Below, in pieces: positions 6,741-12,376 of a stretch of 12,376 nucleotides of DNA. The notes below the pieces were generated by a model. That model was given only the letters and a program-made list of their open reading frames with translations. It was not told where the DNA came from and ran no database searches. Origin of the DNA: Comamonadaceae bacterium (GTDB lineage Bacteria > Pseudomonadota > Gammaproteobacteria > Burkholderiales > Burkholderiaceae_C); contig CANHXV010000047.1 in the NCBI GenBank assembly GCA_947464665.1, positions 1 to 12,376 of the forward strand, in the 5' to 3' direction. Position 1 is the stretch's first letter, and every line of letters begins with the position of its first letter. Made by a program: the position numbers and the translations under genes.

Positions 6741-7544
6741 ATGACTGAAGATACACCTGTCCCATTGGATGAAAGCGCCACGCATTTTGAACTGGACGAT
6801 CGCCAACGCGCCATGTTGGCAGAAATGGGCGTGCGAGTTTGGATGCCGCAAACGGCAAGTGCTTTGCCTGCCATGGCGTCCAAGCTTGTACAAGTTGCAG
6901 CACCTTTAGCCACACCCGTTGCCAATACGCCCCAATTGTTGTCAGTCCCCATAGTGGATATTTCGAATTTGCCAGAAGGCATTGCCAGCATGAACTGGGC
7001 GCAACTGCAGCCGGCCGTTGCAGCTTGCTCAGGTTGCGGCCTGAGTCAATCGCGCCAACAAGCTATTTTGGGAGAAGGGTTGACCTCAGCCGATTGGATG
7101 ATTGTGGGCGATGCCCCAGGGGAAGAAGAAGATAAAACGGGGCGAAGTTTTGCTGGACCTGCAGGCCAATTGCTCGACAACATGCTGAAGGCGCTCAGCC
7201 TCACGCGGGAGCAAGTTTATTTAACGCACGCCTTGAAATGTCGCACCCCGGTTGGCCGCAATGCCAGCCAAGTGGAGGTGTCGCATTGCGCCACCTACTT
7301 GGCGCGGCAAGTTTCATTGGTTCAACCCAAGGTGATATTGGCCATGGGCAGAACGGCTGCACTGGCGTTGCTTCAAAGCGCAGAGCCATTGGGCAAGTTG
7401 CGCTCTCAAGTGCAAAATTTCAAGGGTGTACCAGTGGTCGTCACCTACCCACCTGCTTACTTGCTGCGCAATCAAGCCGACAAAGCCAAGGCCTGGGCCG
7501 ATTTGTGTGCAGCTGCCAGTTTGGTGAAGTCAGCAAGCACCTAA
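6741..7544 (+). CDS. Family 4 uracil-DNA glycosylase ([4Fe-4S] type)
   Basis: Family 4 enzymes excise uracil from DNA to start base excision repair. The first 90 or so residues form a variable N-terminal extension with DDRQRAMLAEMGVRVWMP and a Pro/Ala-rich linker. The catalytic domain (about 93-265) has the four iron-sulfur cysteines C96, C99 (CSGC), C167 (LKCR) and C183 (HCATYL), and motif A as GDAPGEEED (123-131). The C-terminal motif reads TYPPAYLLRN (235-244): Pro237 stands where the family usually has His in HPxxLLR. Both the cysteine set and the rest of the fold are intact, so it does not look like a decayed gene, but activity may be altered. It follows rimI by 3 bases as the last gene of the operon and ends 43 bases before the convergent EamA gene. 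Confidence 0.93.
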   Translation: MTEDTPVPLDESATHFELDDRQRAMLAEMGVRVWMPQTASALPAMASKLVQVAAPLATPVANTPQLLSVPIVDISNLPEGIASMNWAQLQPAVAACSGCGLSQSRQQAILGEGLTSADWMIVGDAPGEEEDKTGRSFAGPAGQLLDNMLKALSLTREQVYLTHALKCRTPVGRNASQVEVSHCATYLARQVSLVQPKVILAMGRTAALALLQSAEPLGKLRSQVQNFKGVPVVVTYPPAYLLRNQADKAKAWADLCAAASLVKSAST

Positions 7545-7587
7545 GCTCATTAGGTTCAGCTGCATGCTGTGAGGCGCCATATGCGGC
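7545..7587. other. Convergent gap with weak hairpin
   Basis: This is a 43-base gap between the glycosylase and the convergent EamA gene. GGCGCCAT (7573-7580) and ATGCGCC (7590-7596) can pair with one bulged base, and the downstream plus strand has a CTTTT stretch. The hairpin's right arm lies inside the end of the EamA gene. It is at best a weak terminator for the plus-strand operon. Confidence 0.22.
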
Positions 7588-8493
7588 TTATGCGCCTTCA
7601 GCTTTTGCACGCGCCTCAGGCTGCGAAGGCCAAAGCACACTTGCAATCGAAACGACCATCAGGCCCATTGCCGCCCAGTCTTGCCAATGGAGGGTTTCAT
7701 TCAAGGCCCAAGCGCCGCTGAACACACCCAAAATCGGAATCATCATGACACTCAAGGTAGACGCCACTGGCGGTAAGCCTCGCGCCAAATAAAACCAGGC
7801 GGAGTGTGCGAATCCAAACACCAACAAGGCGGTGTAGAGAATCGCCATCCAATGGACGGGTGTTGGTTCTTGCCACCTGTCTGATTCGAAAACAAAAGCC
7901 AATACCGTCATGACCAAGGTAGTCATGGCAGTCATCCAGAAAGACAAGGTGAGGGTTGACAAGGGGATGGTGGTTCTGCGCAGCATTTGAGTGCCCAGAG
8001 CCCAAGTGCTGGCAGCCACCAAGGCCAACAGCACGCCCACAGGTTTGCCAGATAGGTTGGTCAACTCATGCCAAAGCAAAAGGACAACCCCCAATGCAGC
8101 GGCAAACACCCCGCCCCATGCACGCTTTGAAAGTTGGTTTTGAAAAATAAACGCCCCAATCAGGGCCGAAAAGATGGGCATGGTGTAACCCAAAATGGCT
8201 GACCTGCCACTGGACAAATATTGCACAGCCAAAATGATCAAGACGTGCCAGATAAACATGTTGAAGATGGCCAGCACCAATAACTCACGCCAGTACTGTC
8301 TTGGAACTCGAAAAGGAACCTTCATGGCCAACAAGCCCATTCCCAACAAAGGTGTGCCAATAAGCAAGCAGAGCATCCTAAAAGTCAGGGGAGGAAAACC
8401 TGTGACGCCCAATTTCATGACAGGCCAGTTCAGGCCCCAAACGACAGTTAAAAGCGCCAAGACCACCCATTGGCGTGATGTGAGTGAATGCAT
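7588..8493 (-). CDS. EamA-family (DMT superfamily) transporter
   Basis: This 301-residue inner-membrane protein has about ten predicted helices in two EamA repeats, starting with the typical VVLALLTVVWGLNWPVMKLG helix 1. A conserved SSGRSAILGYTMPIFSALIGA block follows helix 3, and the second repeat has VASTLSVMMIPILGVFSGAWALNETL. The C-terminus is a short charged cytoplasmic tail (EARAKAEGA). The substrate is unknown; members of this superfamily include amino-acid and metabolite exporters. The ATG at 8491-8493 sits right before the first helix; a -10-like hexamer ends 7 bases upstream of it. It is a single-gene unit, divergent from pyrF, with no functional link to its neighbours visible. Confidence 0.9.
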   Translation of the reverse strand: MHSLTSRQWVVLALLTVVWGLNWPVMKLGVTGFPPLTFRMLCLLIGTPLLGMGLLAMKVPFRVPRQYWRELLVLAIFNMFIWHVLIILAVQYLSSGRSAILGYTMPIFSALIGAFIFQNQLSKRAWGGVFAAALGVVLLLWHELTNLSGKPVGVLLALVAASTWALGTQMLRRTTIPLSTLTLSFWMTAMTTLVMTVLAFVFESDRWQEPTPVHWMAILYTALLVFGFAHSAWFYLARGLPPVASTLSVMMIPILGVFSGAWALNETLHWQDWAAMGLMVVSIASVLWPSQPEARAKAEGA

Positions 8494-8500
8494 GGCTCTG

Positions 8501-8506
8501 ATCTTA
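8501..8506 (-). promoter_or_regulatory. Candidate -10 box for the second EamA gene
   Basis: On the minus strand TAAGAT (4/6 match, keeping the most conserved TA and final T) ends 7 bases before the ATG at 8493. No convincing -35 is seen; TCAAGC 18 bases upstream is a poor match. If used, the transcript would begin at or next to the start codon. Confidence 0.28.
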
Positions 8507-8557
8507 GTGGCAAATGACTGAATTGCTTGAGAGTTTCGGTCTTGCTGCTTGAGCCTT

Positions 8558-8563
8558 TAAAAT
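8558..8563 (+). promoter_or_regulatory. Candidate -10 box for pyrF
   Basis: TAAAAT (5/6 match) ends 6 bases before the pyrF ATG at 8570. The -35 region 17-18 bases upstream is poor (TTTCGG or TTCGGT at 8534-8540). With normal spacing from the -10, transcription would start at the A of the ATG. No Shine-Dalgarno sequence is present between the box and the start. Confidence 0.38.
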
Positions 8564-8569
8564 CCAGCC

Positions 8570-9412
8570 ATGACCTTTTTAGAACAACTGCAAGGCGCCG
8601 AGCGCCAAAACGGCTCGCTTTTGTGTGTGGGCCTAGACCCTGAACCCAGCAAGTTCCCTGCTGGTCTGAAGGGCAACGCTAGCAAGATCTATGATTTTTG
8701 CGCGAAGATGGTCGATGCCACAGCCGACTTGGCCATTTCCTTCAAGCCCCAAATTGCCTACTTCGCTGCGCACCGCGCAGAAGATCAATTGGAAAAACTC
8801 ATGGCACACATGCGCCGCAATGCGCCACACGTACCTGTGATTTTGGATGCCAAGCGCGGCGACATTGGCGCCACAGCAGAGCAATATGCCATTGAAGCCT
8901 TTGAGCGCTATGGCGCCGACGCGGTCACGCTCTCGCCCTTCATGGGGTTTGACTCTGTTCAGCCGTATTTGAAACACCACGCCAAAGGTGCGTTTTTGTT
9001 GTGCCGCACATCTAACCCTGGGGGCGATGATCTGCAGAACCAGCGTTTGGCTTCTGTGGCGGGCCAGCCCTTGTTGTACGAGCACATCGCCAAGCTCGCG
9101 CAAGGTCCTTGGAATTTGAACGGCCAGTTAGGCCTGGTGGTAGGCGCTACCTACCCAGCGGAAATTGAACGTGTGCGCAGTTTGGCGCCTACCTTGCCTT
9201 TGCTCATTCCCGGTGTGGGTGCCCAAGGCGGCGATGCCGTGGCCACTATCAAGGCCGGCTACAGGCAAAGCCAAGGACTGACAACCGGCGCAGTCATTGT
9301 GAGTTCATCGCGGGCTATTTTGTATGCGTCATCGGGTGATGATTTTGTACAAGCCGCCCGCAATGAAGCGATGCGAACGCGTGATGTGTTGCGTGCCGCA
9401 GCGCAAGGCTAA
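8570..9412 (+). CDS. pyrF: Orotidine 5'-phosphate decarboxylase PyrF (subfamily 2)
   Basis: PyrF decarboxylates OMP to UMP, the last step of de novo pyrimidine synthesis, in the cytoplasm. The 280-residue length fits the longer bacterial subfamily 2 rather than the roughly 245-residue E. coli type. LLCVGLDPEPSKFP (17-30) starts the barrel, SFKPQIAYF (57-65) carries the conserved Lys, and DAKRGDIG (93-100) is the catalytic Asp-x-Lys-x-x-Asp signature with D93, K95 and D98. PGVGAQGGD and the phosphate-binding TTGAVIVSSSRAI complete the active site near the C-terminus. The 8570 ATG is directly upstream of the first conserved block. It appears monocistronic: the EamA gene upstream is divergent and uvrA downstream is convergent, 40 bases away. 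Confidence 0.97.
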   Translation: MTFLEQLQGAERQNGSLLCVGLDPEPSKFPAGLKGNASKIYDFCAKMVDATADLAISFKPQIAYFAAHRAEDQLEKLMAHMRRNAPHVPVILDAKRGDIGATAEQYAIEAFERYGADAVTLSPFMGFDSVQPYLKHHAKGAFLLCRTSNPGGDDLQNQRLASVAGQPLLYEHIAKLAQGPWNLNGQLGLVVGATYPAEIERVRSLAPTLPLLIPGVGAQGGDAVATIKAGYRQSQGLTTGAVIVSSSRAILYASSGDDFVQAARNEAMRTRDVLRAAAQG

Positions 9413-9452
9413 AGCGCCTCAAGTTCCTCAATCGATCAGCGTGCACGAAAGT

Positions 9453-12376
9453 TTATTTTTCAAGCAAACGCTTTAAGTAGCGACCTGTAAAGCTGGCAGG
9501 ATTTTGTGCCAGCGTTTCAGGCGTGCCCACACCCACCACAGTGCCCCCCCCCGAGCCACCTTCGGGGCCCATGTCGATCAACCAGTCGGCAGTTTTGATC
9601 ACATCGAGGTTGTGCTCAATGACCACGATGGTGTTTCCCGCATCGCGCAGCTGATGCAAGACTTTAAGCAACAAGGCAATGTCGGCAAAATGCAAACCGG
9701 TGGTGGGCTCGTCCAAAATATAAAGCGTGCGGCCCGTGTCGCGCTTGGACAATTCCAAGGCTAACTTCACACGCTGTGCTTCACCACCCGACAAGGTGGT
9801 GGCGGCTTGGCCTAAACGGATGTAACTCAAGCCCACATCAAGCAAAGTTTGCAGTTTGCGTGCAATGGCTGGCACCGCATTGAAAAAATCAAACGCCGCC
9901 TCTACCGTCATGTCCAGCATTTGAGCAATGTTTTTTCCCTTGTACAAAATTTCCAAAGTTTCGCGGTTGTAACGTTGGCCGTGACACACATCGCAAGGCA
10001 CGTAAACATCGGGCAGGAAGTGCATTTCTACTTTGACCATGCCGTCGCCTTGGCAGGCCTCACAGCGCCCGCCGCCGTTGGATGCGTTGACGTTGAAGCT
10101 GAAGCGACCTGGCCCATAACCCCGCTCTCGCGCTGCAGGCACTTCGGTCATGAGGTCGCGAATGTGTGTGAACAAGCCAGTGTAAGTGGCGGGGTTGCTG
10201 CGGGGTGTTCTACCAATTGGTGACTGGTCAACGTTGATGACCTTGTCGAAATGGTAGAGCCCTAATATGTCTTCATGCGCTGCGGGTTCGTCGTGCGCGC
10301 GGTGAATGCTGCGCGCTGCTGCGGTGTACAAAGTCTCGTTCACCAAGGTGGACTTGCCAGAGCCCGATACCCCTGTGACGCAGGTTAAAAGTCCAACAGG
10401 AAAAGCCGCACGCACGCTTTTTAAATTGTGTCCTTGTGCACCCACGATCTCAATAAAGTCTTTACCAGGCGCATGGCGTTTGGTAGGCACCTCAATGGCT
10501 TTGCGGCCCGACAAATATTGGCCCGTCAATGAATCAGGTGCTTGCAAAATATCGGCACAGGTCCCCTGCGCCATCACGCGCCCACCATGCACGCCTGCTC
10601 CTGGCCCCATGTCAATCACATGGTCGGCTATGCGAATCATGTCCTCGTCGTGCTCGACCACCAGCACGCTGTTGCCAATATCGCGCAAATGTTTCAAGGT
10701 GCCAATGAGGCGGTCGTTGTCGCGTTGGTGAAGACCAATGCTGGGCTCGTCTAGAACGTACATCACACCCGTTAGACCGGAGCCAATTTGACTGGCCAAT
10801 CGAATGCGTTGTGATTCGCCGCCCGACAAGGTGTCGGCGCTTCGGTCTAGGCTTAAGTAGTTCAGGCCCACATCGTTTAAAAACTTCAAGCGCGAGCCAA
10901 TTTCAGACACCACCTTGTCGGCAATTTCGGCTTTGGCGCCATGCAATTTCAAACTTTGAAAGTAGGTTTGCGCTTCACCTAAAGTGACATGGTTTACTTC
11001 ATAGATGGCGCGCGCTTGCGCGCCCTCACCGACCCGCACATGGCGCGCTTCCCGGCGCAGTCGTGTGCCCTTGCAATCTGAGCAAGCATGGTGACTGCGC
11101 ATGCGCGCCAAGTCTTCGCGCACCACACTGGAATCGGTTTCTTTGTAGCGCCGTGTGAGGTTGGGAATGATGCCTTCGAAGGGGTGCTTTTTGGAAACCT
11201 TTTTGCCTTTGGAAGCGCCTGATTCCATGATGTAACTGAACTTGATATCTTCTTCGCCCGAGCCCCACAAAATGCTGTGACGTACTGCTTCTGGCAAAGA
11301 TTCGAAAGGTGCATCTACATCAAACGCGTAATGTTTGGCCAAGCTCTCTAGCATGCTGAAGTAAAAACCATTGCGCCTGTCCCAGCCCTTGATGGCGCCA
11401 CTGGCCAAGCTCAAACTGGGAAAGGCCACCACACGGTCGATGTCAAACACTTCGGTGGTCCCCAGGCCATCGCACGTGGTGCAAGCGCCCATGGGGGAAT
11501 TGAATGAGAACAAGCGCGGTTCGAGTTCGGCAATTGAGTAATGGCAAACGGGGCACGCAAATTTGGCGTTGAACATGTGTTCTTTAGCCGTGTCCATTTC
11601 AACGGCTATCGCACGCTGTTCTGCCAGCCTTAAGGCTGCTTCAAAACTTTCGGCAATGCGTTGGCGCAGTGCATCGCGTGCAGGGGCTTCTGCTTCGTGG
11701 CGAATTTTGAGACGATCGACCACCACGTCGATGTCGTGCTTTTCAGTTTTCTTCAAAGTGGGCAAATCTTCCACTTCATAAGTTTGACCATTGATACGAA
11801 AGCGCACATAACCCAGCGCTTGCATTTGCTCAAAAACTTTTTCAAACTCGCCTTTGCGTTCGCGCGCAATGGGCGCCACGATCATGAGCCGCGTGTCTTC
11901 GGGCAACTCCAAAACGGCGTCGACCATTTGACTCACGGTTTGCGCTTGCAGCGCCAAGTTATGGTCCGGGCAATAGGGTGTACCTGCACGTGCAAAAAGC
12001 AAGCGCAAATAGTCGTGAATTTCCGTCACAGTGCCTACGGTAGAACGGGGGTTGTGACTCGTGGCTTTTTGCTCAATGGAAATGGCAGGCGACAGCCCCT
12101 CAATCAAATCCACATCGGGCTTGTCCATCAATTGCAAAAACTGTCGCGCATAGGCCGACAAGCTTTCGACATAACGGCGTTGACCCTCGGCATACAAGGT
12201 GTCAAAGGCCAAGCTTGATTTGCCCGAACCGCTGAGGCCAGTGATCACCACCAGTTGGTTGCGAGGAATATCAAGGTCGATGTTTTTCAGGTTGTGGGTG
12301 CGGGCCCCGCGCACGCTGATGTGCGTTTGGCGCAGGGCGCTGGCCAAATAGGCGCCATCTTGGGGGCTGTCGTTTG
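9453..12376 (-). CDS. uvrA: Excinuclease ABC subunit A (UvrA), 5' end probably outside the window
   Basis: UvrA is the damage-sensing ATPase that loads UvrB in nucleotide excision repair. Positions are counted from the TTG at 12347. It has two ABC modules: Walker A GLSGSGKS (37-44) and GVSGSGKS (659-666), and signature LSGGE at 507-511 and 852-856, each followed by a Walker B ending LDEP. Zinc-binding cysteines are C265, C268, C289 and C292, with a second CxxC pair set in the C-terminal half (CEAC and CDVC). The highly conserved VRGARTHNLKN begins at residue 12. The TTG would give 964 residues, but the frame stays open through the right edge with no ATG or GTG in it, so the true start probably lies further upstream and I extend the feature to the edge. 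The C-terminus ends normally (RYLKRLLEK). Confidence 0.95.
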   Translation of the reverse strand, partial: NDSPQDGAYLASALRQTHISVRGARTHNLKNIDLDIPRNQLVVITGLSGSGKSSLAFDTLYAEGQRRYVESLSAYARQFLQLMDKPDVDLIEGLSPAISIEQKATSHNPRSTVGTVTEIHDYLRLLFARAGTPYCPDHNLALQAQTVSQMVDAVLELPEDTRLMIVAPIARERKGEFEKVFEQMQALGYVRFRINGQTYEVEDLPTLKKTEKHDIDVVVDRLKIRHEAEAPARDALRQRIAESFEAALRLAEQRAIAVEMDTAKEHMFNAKFACPVCHYSIAELEPRLFSFNSPMGACTTCDGLGTTEVFDIDRVVAFPSLSLASGAIKGWDRRNGFYFSMLESLAKHYAFDVDAPFESLPEAVRHSILWGSGEEDIKFSYIMESGASKGKKVSKKHPFEGIIPNLTRRYKETDSSVVREDLARMRSHHACSDCKGTRLRREARHVRVGEGAQARAIYEVNHVTLGEAQTYFQSLKLHGAKAEIADKVVSEIGSRLKFLNDVGLNYLSLDRSADTLSGGESQRIRLASQIGSGLTGVMYVLDEPSIGLHQRDNDRLIGTLKHLRDIGNSVLVVEHDEDMIRIADHVIDMGPGAGVHGGRVMAQGTCADILQAPDSLTGQYLSGRKAIEVPTKRHAPGKDFIEIVGAQGHNLKSVRAAFPVGLLTCVTGVSGSGKSTLVNETLYTAAARSIHRAHDEPAAHEDILGLYHFDKVINVDQSPIGRTPRSNPATYTGLFTHIRDLMTEVPAARERGYGPGRFSFNVNASNGGGRCEACQGDGMVKVEMHFLPDVYVPCDVCHGQRYNRETLEILYKGKNIAQMLDMTVEAAFDFFNAVPAIARKLQTLLDVGLSYIRLGQAATTLSGGEAQRVKLALELSKRDTGRTLYILDEPTTGLHFADIALLLKVLHQLRDAGNTIVVIEHNLDVIKTADWLIDMGPEGGSGGGTVVGVGTPETLAQNPASFTGRYLKRLLEK
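9544..9552. repeat. Nine-base C/G homopolymer inside uvrA
   Basis: Nine consecutive C on the plus strand (G9 in the coding sense) encode part of the GGSGGG loop near the UvrA C-terminus, just after the second ABC core. The glycine-rich loop is itself conserved in the family; the unbroken G tract comes from the choice of GGG codons. Tracts of this length are prone to polymerase slippage and to sequencing error. Confidence 0.8.

Noticed and set aside
7238..7792. 184-codon plus-strand frame spanning the end of the uracil glycosylase and the start of the convergent gap
   Set aside because: It overlaps the glycosylase in another frame and the EamA gene in antisense. There is no family resemblance, and both overlapped proteins are clearly real.
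11661..12218. 185-codon open frame on the plus strand opposite uvrA
   Set aside because: It is antisense to the conserved N-terminal half of UvrA. The translation is rich in His, Gln and Phe, as expected from the reverse complement of coding sequence.
1..12376. Mobile element, CRISPR array, toxin-antitoxin, defence or biosynthetic gene cluster
   Set aside because: Every gene of normal size is a recognisable housekeeping gene or a transporter. I saw no terminal inverted repeats, spaced direct repeats, transposase motifs or small paired genes, and base composition appears even throughout.

Overview
The window looks like ordinary core chromosome of a betaproteobacterium. By eye the base composition is roughly the mid-50s percent GC. 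The proteins read most like family Comamonadaceae (Limnohabitans/Rhodoferax-type), but this placement comes from remembered family resemblance, not a search. Genes are tightly packed, the longest gap is under 100 bases, and I see no transposase, phage gene, CRISPR array, tRNA or rRNA.

Layout, left to right. (1) Bases 1-93 hold a possible tail of an upstream gene, two weak inverted repeats and the purE start. (2) purE and purK overlap by 4 bases and carry out the two-step conversion of AIR to CAIR in purine synthesis; a Sua5-type threonylcarbamoyl-AMP synthase follows 18 bases later. (3) dacB, a periplasmic PBP4-type D-Ala-D-Ala carboxypeptidase, lies on the minus strand, convergent with sua5. 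(4) Divergent from dacB is a four-gene plus-strand operon with near-zero spacing: an EamA transporter, tsaB, rimI and a family 4 uracil-DNA glycosylase. (5) A second EamA transporter on the minus strand is divergent from pyrF. (6) uvrA on the minus strand is convergent with pyrF and probably runs past the right edge, because its frame is still open there.

Functional threads: purine and pyrimidine synthesis (purE, purK, pyrF); the t6A tRNA modification (sua5 makes the TC-AMP intermediate, tsaB is part of the transfer complex); ribosomal protein acetylation (rimI); DNA repair (the uracil glycosylase for base excision, uvrA for nucleotide excision); and cell-wall trimming (dacB).

The most interesting pattern is regulatory. 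At both divergent gaps, all four outward-facing genes have a -10-like hexamer ending 6 or 7 bases before the start codon, so transcription would begin at or next to the ATG (leaderless mRNA). Few starts in the window have a convincing Shine-Dalgarno sequence. The second point is a uracil glycosylase whose C-terminal motif has Pro where family 4 enzymes normally have the uracil-contacting His. I did not find an undescribed multi-gene system.
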